Source: Rotaria socialis (Eukaryota; Rotifera; Eurotatoria; Philodinida; Philodinidae). Taken from it: 64,000 bases of DNA. Positions within the stretch are counted from its first letter, which is position 1, and every line of letters starts with the position of its first letter. The DNA lies in contig CAJNYU010000205.1 of assembly GCA_905331475.1 (NCBI GenBank), forward strand, positions 124,001-188,000, given 5' to 3'. A program made the position numbers and the translations under genes. Under the pieces are notes generated by a model. The model did not search any database, had not been told where the DNA came from, and saw only the letters and a list, made by a program, of their open reading frames with translations. Positions 1-11,635 of this stretch are shown here, piece by piece.

Positions 1-933
1 TATAAACACATGGGCATGTTCTCGAAAGCAGTACGCTCACAAGAACGAGCACTTCAAATCAAAAACAAAGAAGTCTCTTCAAACCATCAGGGTCTGATCA
101 TTTCATAGCGCGTAATAGAAAACGTATGCATATTACAAAACAGCCGAAAAAACGTAGTGAAAATTTTATTTAAAAGCATCATAAGCGAATAGAGATTACT
201 TCAGTCACATGAACATTATGCATGAAATATGTAGAACACAATGAATGTAAAATTAATGAAACAATAAATGCACATCGAATGCTAAATATATTTGCCTACG
301 ATCTTCCAATGGTCTTAACTCAATTCACTCTGTAGAATGAATCATATTGATAAAAAAATTATCTAAATTTCAGTGCGATCTGAACGCAATTAACGGTGGA
401 TGCGATTATGTTCAGTAGTGGCATTTTTTTGAAGCTTTTAGTTCATTTCTATATATTAGAATAATTTACAAAAACAAGAGAAAAAGGAGCATCCTTATTA
501 TCAAATATAATGAATTACTTAAAATTTAGTTTATTTCCTAGAACGCTACGTAACTGTTCAATCGTTCAGCATAGAGATTAGTCCATAACACAAAAATTGT
601 TTATTTCCGTAGTAGATATCAATCAAAATAAAGTTCGATATCGTGTGACGATGGTTTTTATTTATCAAATAGACAACGAATTGGTCAACAGAAACAAAAC
701 TGTAGAATATGAATAACTGTTATAATATATTTCCAAAAATGAAGCCCGTAGACGATATTTGATCAATAAATCATTTTTTAAACGTATCTTTTCGAATAAG
801 TTCCTCTAAAAACGATTCTAAAATAATTCGGATACTACCGTGTGTAAAAAAATGAATTATTTTGTTTAGATACAAATATATATATATATATATATATATT
901 ACAGATGAGGAAGAAAAAAGGAAAACTAATTGC
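1..933. other. AT-rich flank, no gene recognised
   Basis: This stretch has no open frame with coding character on either strand. The part nearest 933 is probably the 3' untranslated region of the TBC gene that ends at 934 on the minus strand. It contains a TA microsatellite at 876-899. Confidence 0.6.
876..899. repeat. TA dinucleotide microsatellite
   Basis: About twelve uninterrupted TA units, seen directly. It lies just beyond the stop codon of the minus-strand TBC gene, within its likely 3' untranslated region. Confidence 0.9.
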
Positions 934-3900
934 TCAAAGCCTTGAAGTACTCGATGAAATGCTAACAGAACGATCACGTTGATCTTTCAGATATTTTTGA
1001 CGAGCATAAGCCGGTCGAATAGGTAACATGGTCTCAGGACTTAATTCAACAATGACATCATTTGTCCATTGATTCTAAAAAATAAAAATACTCATTAATA
1101 AACACAATGAAAACAATTCCGGGAGTATTTACCGTATCTGGAACTCGTCTCCACCGACAAACAACTTCATCATCACCAAGTTTACCTGAGCATGTCAATA
1201 TTAAAAATTGACCATTGCATCTAAACGTTGAATAGAAAGCAAAATGCAACGGATCCATGTATTCGATTTAGTTACTTTGTTTTACAAATGCATTTTACTG
1301 GTGCATCGGCTATTTTCGCTTTAAAGAGAAGATTAAATGAAAGTGTAGCTGATGCTTCTAGTGATTTTGGTTGCTTAATAGTTGCACTCGGCAGCTTTAT
1401 TTGCTGAGGCTCCTGGCACCATTCATCCGACGATATAACAGCTGGACTTGAGGTTTGTGCTTTTGTTGATGTCAATGTTGTACTTGAAGCATCCGAGTCA
1501 ACAGTTCGACGTTTATTTTCATTTACAATCGTAACATAGTCCAATGTGGAATTATGCCGTTGGCGACGTCGACACAAATATGTCGAACGGTTTTGTGCTT
1601 TGTTTTGAAAAGCAATTCGGTAAAGATGACAATTCGACGGGTGATCCATATTCCAATAGTCATCGGATGAATTCAATATTTCTACCATAGCTGATTCCGA
1701 TTGTGAACGAGATTTTTGTCGATTATTTACAATATTGGGTAAAACTGCTATATAATTTCGCGTTGTGCCATTAATCAGGTGGGTTGTGATGCTTGCCGAT
1801 CTCGGAACGTATCTTTTATGCATTGAACATATCGAAGATGATCGTATGGTTTTTTGTTGAAATGAAAAGTTTAACACAAATATAATCCCAGTTGATGTGC
1901 CAATCCACAGTTGCTCGTCGTGTACAAGAAATGAAGTAATACGAATTTGATCCGTAATATTACTTGAACTTCCATCATCAATTGAACCTAAGTGAGCTCC
2001 TTCTTCCATCATTGCTAATTGTTCGTCGGTTTTGCCAATTTTTTCAAATAAATGATTTAAAGATATTGTTCCGTGTAGTTTACATTCAGATTGATTCCAT
2101 GCTTGTAATACATTACTCGTTGATCGCAGTAATATCCATATATGATCAGAATCTTCGTGGTCATAATAAAGTAAACATGCTGGATCAAGACTTTCAAATG
2201 TTAAATCAATACTTGCTAAAATATCTAATGTTCTATTGACATAATATAGAGAATTTAATTTATGAAGTCCAAAAAAAAATGATATATTACTTTTCATTGA
2301 CAATTGTCATTTTATTCGAACTCAAACACCATAATTTATCGTTTCGATAAGCAACAGCTGTTAGAGCTGATTTATCAATCGTTATACAAAATGCTTCCTC
2401 TGGTTCACGCTGCTCATATAGCTAAACATAAAACGAAAAGCAACCGAATTTATTCTATTGATATTTCATTATCTAATTTACTTCAACAATAGCTAAATTG
2501 CCACACGATAGGCCACAATAAATTCGATTGCAGTTAGTTTTATTTAAACTAGTCATACAAAGAAGACAACTTCGTAGTCTAGTCGCCCATAGAATTTGTC
2601 TATAACCAAAAGAAAATAAAACGAAGTTTTTATTCGATTCTAAAGGGTGGCCCAGAAACAATAAAAGGGTTCAGTATTTCGTTAGTATATTGCCCAATTT
2701 TCATTGTACAGGGTTGGACTGTTTCCTATAAGATGCGCCACTCAATTCTTGACGAAACGGATGTCGAAAATTTTTGTGACGAGAGCTGACGAAAAAAGCA
2801 TTTTAAACAGTACTGAAGACGTACGAAAAGGCCAACTATCAACGATGAAAAAACATTTTTGTAGGATTTTGGGGTTGATCAGTTACGATAGAAATGAAAT
2901 AAAATAAGCATCCTGTAGCCCTTCAAAAGCTCTATCGATGGTTTATAACTGGAGAATTATTTTACTCATTCTTGTGGCATACACAGATCATTTTCTTTTT
3001 CAGACTTTCGAGAACACTAGCTGTTTCAATCTGCAATTCTGAACCTCCGGCGAAAAGACGCACGACTAAGCCAAAATAACGTCTTTTGGGTTCGGGTTTT
3101 CTTTATTTTGATGGAGAATGACTACTGTATGAAATTCACAGGCTCCAGCTGACCTCAAATTCTCTTCTTCAATTCATGGGGCAAGAAAAAAAAAGGATTT
3201 GAGACATTTTGAATAAAATTTTCAAATGATTGCAACGAGCTTTCAACTACGTGACCAGAAACAGTACACTTCAAAGATACTCAAAAACATTTTCACTTTT
3301 GTTTCAATGTGTAAAGTAGAGAAAAAAATGTTCTACGTTTGATCTTTACACTAGTTGTGAAAGTTGGTCGTTCTGTACGTGTTTAGCATTATTTTCAAAA
3401 TTTTCTGCTTACATCTATCCTCATAGAAGATTTTGATGTGCGTTTGGTGAAGAATTGAATGGCGCATCTTTTAGAGAAAAATCCAATTCGGTACAATGAA
3501 AATTGAGTCAGATATTAACGAAACACGAAACACTTCATTATTTCTGGGTCACCCGTTACATTCAATTTCATGTACCTGTCATCAATTGAAAAACCTAATA
3601 AAGTACCACAAAGAGTGCCAATCAAGACAAGTTCACTATTGACACATGCCATACAGAATGCTCTTGAATTATACTAGTCGTAATCATCACAAATTTCTTT
3701 TTAACTAGTAAATAAAAAAGAAGTTTTTCTTACAGTAACCTCAATATCCATCATAATTCCACGCTCAACATTGACTTCGAAAATATGTAGTGAATATTGT
3801 GAGCCGAATGCAATCCAAACAAGATCTGAATAAATACAAAGCGAATCGGTTTTATCTCGAAATAATAATTATCAATAAACAGACTTCCTGGTAGAACAAC

Positions 3901-6900
3901 AGCGCAATCAAGTGTTGTTGTTGTTGATGTTGATGATGATGATGAATTAATTTCTTCAAACTAAACCAATAATGTTCTTTTGTTTTTGTATAAACAATCT
4001 TTCGAGAGGAACTTACTACAAAATCTCGTTTTGAAAAACCTTCTTTTGATAATTGCCGTTTAAGAACTTTATCGGTGAGCATTTTCGTCCAATACGCTTG
4101 CTTAATATGGATGTCTTTTCGATGACAAAATGGTTTTAAATCTTCAAACGCAATCTATAGAATAACGAAGGAGAAATTTGCACGAACAACAAATTAAAAA
4201 TTATTCTACTTTAAAAAGATTTTCAACATCAATCAAATTTTTCGTTGAATCCTTAATTTGTTTCATCATAGATATTGTATCACTTTTAGTTAGAATACTT
4301 TCACGGTTGATAATAAGAATTGATAATGCAAAACGAAATAAAACTTTTGATCCTTCCAATAGAAAACAATCCCATATTCGTAGTAAAGTTTCAAACGGTA
4401 CAGTATCGATAAATATCGCCATAAACCAATTTAATGTTAATGAAGTTATTTCAACTTCATTGATTTCAAAATGTTGGTCAATATCGGGAGCTTTTTGTTT
4501 TAAAAGATCTTTAAGAACAAATTGATCAACTTGGGCACCAATGAGGCCGACGTCATAGTAATTATTCAAATGACATTCAGTTATGGCTATTAAAAGCCAA
4601 AAGGCATCTTCAGGTTCAACTAATAGAAGTGCAACAGCGACAATAAAATTCATTCCTTGACAGTAGCCAATTGCTGGATTATGCAAACAGAATACTTGAA
4701 GAACTTGACGTAAATGGCGGATCTAGAAGAGATAGTTTTTGAAAATTGATAACAAGGCGAAAAAAATTCATCACTAGTCGATTTCACGAGCGGAGAACTT
4801 GAGTGTGCTATGAAGTTTAAATTTTCTGCGATACAAAATTAGGTCATTATCTATGTCGTTTCGCAATCTTGGAATACTTTTTCGTCATGAACAAAACAAG
4901 ATTTTTTATTCTGTGTTATGTTCAGGGCAAACGTTTCTACAATTGAAAAATTCTCATCGCACACAATTCTTACGCCCTCAGATTCTCTGTTTGCAAATCG
5001 GATATTGGATGGCATTGTTCGGTGGAGATCCAGTGCAATTTGTTTTTCGAATTTACTATTAAGCTAATAAATAAAGTTTTAAATTCATTTTTTAAAATTA
5101 ATAATCGAATCTTACATCTGAATTCGGTAGTAGATGACAAAGATTTTGATAATACAGCGCACCTTTTTCTTTTCGAATATGACTTGTTTGTTTTTGAATA
5201 AAAATATGCCATATTTCAGTACGAAGATGATCAGGTATGCCTTGTCTTACAAGATATTTCAATGTTTTCTTCAAATCAACACATTCAACAATAGTGAAAT
5301 CTTTTGATTAATTTATCCTACCGAAACTGTTGAACTATTCTGATAAAGTTTAATTAATGATCGCCAACTACTCTCATCAGTACTATGCGCTTTTGAGTCG
5401 TAAAAGTGTGTTAATTTAACGCAAATATATTGCAAACGATCGTTTAGATTATTTTTTTCACGTTTAAAACCATATGGATCTATATACAAACCAGATCCAT
5501 CCATACTAAAAATCAAAGTAAAATTTAAAACACGATCGATAATTGATTCAAAACAAAAATGTAACCTCTCAAATGACGGCAATGATGGATCACGTTTACG
5601 ACATTCAGCTAATAGTTCTTTCAAACGATCACGATGCTATTTCATCAGAGAAAATTTTTATCAGATATGAAGAAGAAGAAGAAAAAAAAAGAATCTATAC
5701 TTTTGTTCCTCCATATAATCGACCATATTCAGACGATAGAGTTGTTTGTAATAAATAAATATAATCACGTTGTAAGCTTTCACGTTGAGTTTGTTGTGAA
5801 CGAATCGTTCTGAAGAGAAGATTTTGTTAATAATAATTTAATTAAATAGGTAATAGCTCTCAGACAACTACTTAAAAAAAACTTAAAGGCAAATGTCACA
5901 CGGAATTTTTCTCATACAGAACATCGCATTCATAGTAGATAGGCGACGTCTTCCATTGAATTCGTCGCGCATTTTTTGAGTTTAGTGCAAATTGATTGAA
6001 CTCGAGAAAGACTTTTTAAATTATTGAGCCTGTAATATAAAACTGAGACCGACTATCGATTATTTTGAACCCACGGAAGTTTAGTTCTTACGAAAAATAA
6101 AGTACAACGAACATTAACTACGAGATTAAGTTGATCCTGCGTTTTTTCAATTTTCTACCTAATATTTTCAATTTATTTGAATCTGATACTATGCAAAAAC
6201 CGAAATGAATGGAAACATTGTTAGCGTTAGTGATGTAACCTATTAACGCTAAACGAAGATTAAGATGTTCTTCTAGTGTCTAACTGGTTAGGACGCCTGT
6301 TCGGATAGCGGAAGGTGAGGGTTCTAGTCCCACGAAGTTCACTCTGTCTTCGTTCTGCCACATAACATCAATGACACTGCTTGTCTCTTTCGCTCTTAAT
6401 ATATCTCTCTTTCATTTCTTTTCATTCTATACATATTAGAGCTAACAAACATCAATCCCTGGGCTCATTTATGCATTGATTGCGGGCTCAAAAAAAAAAG
6501 AGAGAGAAGGGAGCATATTAGTACTCAAGAGACATTGCTATGAGTAGGTCGATGACTGGATTGAGCGTCTAATTCTCGATTGCATATTCTTACTTGACCA
6601 GTTCTAACCTAGATTCTGTTTTAAAATACTTACTTAAGGAGTTTACGCATCTTAATATCATCATCACGTAGAATGCCATGTAATCGTGCAATCTCACAAT
6701 GAAGAAATTTAAGTTCATTATTGGTTTCACGACTTCGTTCATTGAATACTTTCGAAATCGTTTGCTGTCTAAAATATAATTTTTACCAATGAGCTAAAAA
6801 TGTTGTTTTGTTTTTGTTTTTGAATCGATCATACTTGCTGCTTGATGTTGCCGATTGAGCAACATCAGATAATTGTTTTTCAAGTGTACGTATAGCATTC

Positions 6901-8228
6901 GACTTTTCCTTGATAATCAATTGATAAATATTTTCTTTATTTATTAGTGAAGCTAATTCACATTTCAACGTTCTATTTAAAGAAGAAAACGACCGTGAAA
7001 GAGCATATTATGTTCAATGAATAGATAATATTGTATTACAATAATGTTTCCTGTATATTATTCTGATGTAATCCATCGTTCACATCTAATAAACGTTGAT
7101 CGCAAAAAGCTGAATCGGATGATTCAATCGAATAGCTTGATGAACTCGTTCGATTTGGAATCGATTCATTCACTAAATCAGATGACCGACTCCACGCCGA
7201 ACGGCAATGCGAACATAATGATAATGAACATCCATGGCATAGTTGTAAACCTGCAATAGATTGTGTACTAAAACAAAAACATATCTCTTCTAACATATCT
7301 GAGTTCTGTTGATAATTAACCTTAATTTTCGATTCATACTTTCTATCATTATAGACGGACGATATTTTTCTAGAAAGATTATTCTTTGAGCAAAGAAAAA
7401 TTTCATTTAAATAAAGGAATTAGACACAAACCATCGTCACTGGGAAAATCATTCGGATTCGTTCGTTCGGTAATAAACATTCGTGGATGTATAAATTCAG
7501 TTGGTGTTAAACTATCTGGTTCATGCATATTCCAAACTAGAATAATTCATAAAAATAGAAAAAAAAAACAGGCTTTCTTTATTCATATTTACCATCTTCA
7601 TTATTAATAATCTAATTTATTTGAAAATTAGAATTAAATTTAAAATTCATTTAAAAAGAAACTCCACTTACTTCATCAGTGTCAAGTCCTGAATGTATTC
7701 CATGCACGGACGATCCATTATTCGATGATATACACGAATCGCGTTTACTCTGAAAGATAATAGTTTAAAGATTAAGACTCTTCGTTTTCTTACTTGTAAC
7801 CCGAGTAGCCAAATCATTAATGCTTCATGATTTTCAGCTCGTAAATGATGTTCTTTATTATTAGTTCTGTAAATAGATATTTTTGAATTATATGCAAAAG
7901 AGAAAAAAAACCTATCAACATACAAAATAATAAAGACACGTTCTTCTGTTGTACTTAATGTAATGGCAGCTCGATATAATGATAAACTTTCAATAGGTGT
8001 CTTGCTATTCGTTAAATCACGTTCAGACTGATAAAACTCTAATGTTCGAATCGATTCGTTGAATGCACACCAATAACGACGCGTAGGAAGAACAAGGCTT
8101 AGGGCTAATATTGTTAAATTTAGAAAAAAAAGAAATGAGATATGATTTTTTTAATCAATAACAAATATACCACCACAAGGCTTCAATGATAAGTAACCCG
8201 ACAAACTATAACAAGCAGTCCGTTCCAT
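934..8228 (-). CDS. PH-coiled-coil-TBC RabGAP (TBC1D2-like) with C-terminal beta-propeller
   Basis: Multi-exon gene. It starts at ATG 8226-8228 and its last exon ends in TGA at 934-936. The first exons (8228 to about 7800) encode a PH domain that begins 'CYSLSGYLSLKPCG', continues 'RRYWCAFNESIRTLEFY' and ends 'HHLRAENHEALMIWLLGLQ', as in TBC1D2. Exons between 7.7 and 5.3 kb are charged and coiled-coil-like. The TBC domain runs from about 5.6 to 4.05 kb: 'KQIALDLHRTMPSN' (near 5040), 'NPAIGYCQGMNF' (4680), 'GAQVDQFVLKDLL' and 'IWDCFLLEGSKVLFRFALS'. The Gln of YCQG is present; the catalytic Arg would lie in the earlier TBC exons and was not placed. TBC domains accelerate GTP hydrolysis by Rab GTPases on endosomes. 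After a Ser/Thr-rich linker (about 3.95 kb) the frame runs on into short beta-rich repeats such as 'NLVWIAFGSQYSLHIFEV', 'ELVLIGTLCGTLLGF' and 'EQLWIGTSTGIIFVL', like the propellers of ARHGEF10 or JIP3/4. Human TBC1D2 lacks that module. The join depends on one weak GTCTGT donor near 3888, so two adjacent genes are the alternative. Confidence 0.75.
2641..3558. mobile_element. Non-autonomous Tc1/mariner-like element with long terminal inverted repeats
   Basis: The left end (from 2643) and the reverse complement of the right end (back from 3556) match over about 110 bp: both carry 'GGGTG(G/A)CCCAGAAA', then 'CAATTTTCATTGTAC', then 'AAGATGCGCCA(C/T)TCAATTCTT'. TA dinucleotides at 2641-2642 and 3557-3558 flank it, which is the Tc1/mariner target duplication. 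No intact transposase frame is visible in about 700 bp of interior, so it is a deletion derivative or MITE-like copy. The arms differ at many positions, so it is not young. It lies wholly within an intron of the TBC gene (2600-3575). Without it and one TA the intron would be 60 bp, the normal size here. Confidence 0.88.
6267..6341 (+). repeat. tRNA-like sequence, probable SINE head
   Basis: A tRNA-shaped stretch on the strand opposite the host TBC gene, within an intron of about 0.8 kb. It has an A-box-like block 'TAGTGTCTAACTGGTTAGGA' and a B-box-like block 'GGTTCTAGTCC' at normal spacing. The seven-base acceptor arms pair at five of seven positions, and the anticodon stem is poorly paired. 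It is therefore more likely a tRNA-derived retroposon head or pseudo-tRNA than a working tRNA. An A-rich tail near 6489-6498 could mark the 3' end of a SINE of about 230 bp. No target duplication was found. Confidence 0.4.
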
Positions 8229-9795
8229 TGGTATATGTCATCTCTTGTTTCAATTTGTGCTAGTATCGAAAAAAAAGCAAGAGGCAATAGGGACAAATAA
8301 AATTGATGATTAATCTACCTGTTTTATTTTAGTGCCACTATTAAAAAAAAATAGAAGTTTCTGTTAGATGAGAATTAACGACGATCGAGATAAAATATGC
8401 ACGAATACGAAAAAGTGATTATTTGCAAAATTTTGCCTCCTGGTTTTTCAAGCCGTTGTCGATCAGTCGGCCGGATTTTTCGTAAATGTGTCTGTGTATT
8501 TATGGCTCTTTTTTCTTTTTCGTTCCTCTGCAAGAATCCGTTGTTTTTTTTTCGTATATTCCGTTTTTCGTCTTTCATCGCTATCGATTGGCAACAGCAG
8601 CCAGCTGTTGGAACTAATATTAGGTTGTAACGAGTAGGCACGAGTATCAATGATAAACAACAAGAAAAAAATACGGCTTTATCTTTGTGAATATACTCGT
8701 TTTGCTATCGTTCTACTTGGTATATTTAATTGTAACAGCTTGATACTTTTGCCAATGAGAAATAAAGAAGAAGAAAAAATAATGAGGACATTTTCTATGT
8801 GAATTCAATCATCATATTATCTGATTATTTTTTTAATAATAAAAGCTAAAATTTTAAGAAAACATTCTATAAATAATTTTTGAAAGAACAAATTTTTTAT
8901 TTAAAATTTAGAACTTTTTTGTTGTTATTGCAATACTTCCGTTGTTAGTATGCAAAGAAAACAATGTTAGGATCGTTTAGTAATGACAGGTGAGCAGTGG
9001 TATTTCTTCTTTTTGCTGTTACTACATCGTTATTATTTCACTTCCGTTGCATTGTCAAGGTAAAGCAAATCTCGAGTGTTGGTCGCGCCGGTACGTTGTA
9101 GAATCTAAGCTATATGGTGTATGCTTTCATTCGTCTTATATTATTCCGTTTGAGCACGGAAAACATGATCTTCTCTCTGTGTCTTAGTCGTCATTCTTTT
9201 TTTTGGGCGACGAGAAAAGGAATTGTCGACTTGGTCGGAAAGAAGAAACACACACACCGTTTTTTTTTTGGGATAAAGAGAAGGAAAAGGTAAGAGGGGA
9301 AAATAGTGATGTGAATAGCAGTGCAAAATGTGTCGTTCGTCTTCATTATCAATCTTTTTGTTAGACGAGCGGAATGAGCATACTCACTATGTTCGCTTTC
9401 TGTTTTTAATAGTTTGCCGACATTGCACACGTAAAGACTTTAACCGGCTTTCACCTTCATTGATTACAATAGCGAGATGTCTTGTAGTCAAAAATGTGGA
9501 GAGAGAGAGAGAGAGAGAACGCTCACAAACATTTTTTGGGGAGAACAAGACAGGAAGAGAACCTTCCGTCCGTGGTGCGTCGTTTTTCTCGCATGTGTGT
9601 AGCCTGCAGTTCATTCTATGAAATTGATTCAAGCATCGTTCTATTAGTAAGACAAGTTAGCACACGTCGATGAGCATGTCAACCTGAACGTGCGACGAAG
9701 CATCAACAGATTAATAGTAAGAAAAATAGGGAGAAACTAGAAAGGAAGAGAATATACTTGGGCTATTCACTCATCACTTCAAATTTTCATAAATA
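8229..9795. other. Divergent intergenic region between TBC and NOL4-like genes
   Basis: Both flanking genes start here and point away from each other, so the region should hold both promoters and 5' untranslated exons. Open frames between 8.4 and 9.6 kb overlap on both strands, are rich in Phe/Ser/Lys and resemble no family, so I do not call them. A GA microsatellite lies at 9498-9518. Confidence 0.55.
9498..9518. repeat. GA dinucleotide microsatellite
   Basis: About ten GA units, seen directly, about 280 bp upstream of the NOL4-like start and possibly within its promoter or 5' untranslated region. Confidence 0.85.
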
Positions 9796-11282
9796 ATGAC
9801 AGAGTCATTGAAAAGAAGAAAAAGAAATGGTTAGTACAAAAAAAACGCATATAATAAGATTTTCCTTTTTCTTCTTTTTTTTGTTGGCCTGAAACTATCT
9901 CATTATAAACTAGGTGAAGGCGGTGATCATTTTTTTGTTTTTTCTTTCTTTCAGATATGCTTGCTCATTCACCAAAAGATCGTTCTCGATCACCTCATCG
10001 GAATAATAATAATAATAATAATGAAACGACTGTTAATCAAACAAATTCGTCGGGTCAACATTTATCATCAACATTGAAATCTTCAAATCAAAATGATACA
10101 TCTTCTCAAATCGATACGAGCAATAAGGATGCTAATATTTCTAATAATAATAAAAGTAAAAAGGAAAATGAATCTCAATTACGTATGAAAAGTCTCAAAG
10201 TAAGTTAAAAAAAAAACTTCGGAGAGCAACAAATTAAACTTATCATATTACTCTTTTCAGTCATTTATTCAAGCATTAATTAATGATTCATCATCATCAT
10301 TAGGCGCGACATTTGATGAACAAGTCAAAGCACTTGAAAATGCTTGTATGAAAGAATTTCATGATTTATCGTCGGATCGTATTCGTCGAATGATTCGAAA
10401 TATTTTCAAAGTACGCAAATCTCAACAACCGTCACATTCAACAAATTCTTTTCTACATCAAGTATAATCATTGATAGTTTTAATAAATTTTAATAAAACA
10501 AAACTTGTTTTTGCTTTGCTCTTCCTAATAGGATCATTCAAATGTTTTACCTACGACAACTACCGATCGTTTTAATCCGACTGAAAATAATTCGAAGAAA
10601 AATAGATCAAACCCAACTTCAAATAGCACGACACCAAAAACTGTATGTATATAAATCTGAGATTTTTCATTAGAAGAGAATCATCTTTTTCTGAATCCTT
10701 CATTAACGAAACCAAGGTTTCGAATTAATCATGTACATTTTTTATCAAAATGACTATCGTAAAACTTTGCGAAAGTAATTTATTTCTTATTTTTCTAGTC
10801 TGACTTGGTAACGCCATCAGCATCGACATTATCAGCGCTTGATGCCGATTTTCTTCGTCATGCATTTTCTCAACAATTTCGCCCATCACTTGATCTATCG
10901 ACTTATTTTTCTGCAGCCACTGTAGCTGCAGCGTCGAACGGTACTGGTTCGTCATCATCTCTTTTCCGTCCGAATTTTTCTCCATCGAATTTTCTTCAAT
11001 CACTTACTGCTCCACCTCCGCCTCTTCCAACAACACTCGTATCATCTCATACACATACTAATGGTTCGTATCGAATTGTTTCGCTTGGGATTTTTATTAA
11101 TTAAATTCTATTTATTTCACATAGGAACAACTGATTCATCAGCGACAAACGCCAATAAATTGCCGAAACAAATAAAATTATCTAATAGTGAAATGAGTTC
11201 AATTAAAGTTCTTGCCAATGCTTATCGAGAAGCCGCTTCTTATCTAACTCGATCAGCTGATGAACTTGAACAATTAATATAA
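9796..11282 (+). CDS. Nucleolar protein 4 (NOL4/NOL4L)-like protein
   Basis: Six exons (9796-9829, 9955-10199, 10261-10461, 10532-10642, 10799-11063, 11125-11282) join in frame to about 337 residues ending in TAA. The best match is the C-terminus, 'LANAYREAASYLTRSADELE' followed by QLI. This resembles the conserved tail of NOL4 and NOL4L, nuclear proteins of poorly known function linked to transcription. The N-terminal quarter is basic, Ser- and Asn-rich and low in complexity (SRSPHR, then an Asn run from a repeated AAT codon). The middle has a helical block 'QVKALENACMKEFHDLSSDR' followed by 'IRRMIRNIFK', then a Pro-rich stretch. The first exon is short (MTESLKRRKRN) and gives the only in-frame ATG with a good donor. 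If exon 1 is wrong, translation would start at 9957. The protein is shorter than human NOL4. The family call rests mainly on the tail. Confidence 0.65.
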
Positions 11283-11635
11283 TTGTATCATTATATGTTT
11301 TGTTTCTTCTTCTGTGTTTTTACTGTAAAAAATGAACAAAATATTTCACATCTACTAGCCAATAATGTTAAGCTTCTACATAATATTGATATTTGCTATA
11401 TACAAGAAGACGTCATTTCAAAATTTATTAGCTATATAAAACAGATCAATGTGTGATAATAGTCCACTTGTGCGGCTCTTCACACATATTTGTCTTCTTG
11501 TGTTCGTATAAATCTCAAGATACACTTTTTTCAAGATAACACGATATACTATAAAAAGTGAAAAATAGTCGATACGTATGTCAACACCGTTGAATGAATA
11601 GTTATATGCGTTGATAAGCTATTCATTTTTTAAGG

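Noticed and set aside
4178..4525. 115-codon plus-strand frame
   Set aside because: It is the exact antisense of the TBC domain exon, which has a strong family match on the minus strand.
6267..6341. Functional tRNA gene
   Set aside because: Acceptor stem pairs at only five of seven positions and the anticodon stem is mostly unpaired; better explained as a SINE head or pseudo-tRNA.
8375..9632. Cluster of overlapping 65-97 codon frames on both strands
   Set aside because: Frames overlap each other in opposite directions, are Phe/Ser/Lys-rich, and lack domains. They lie in a promoter region between two divergent genes.
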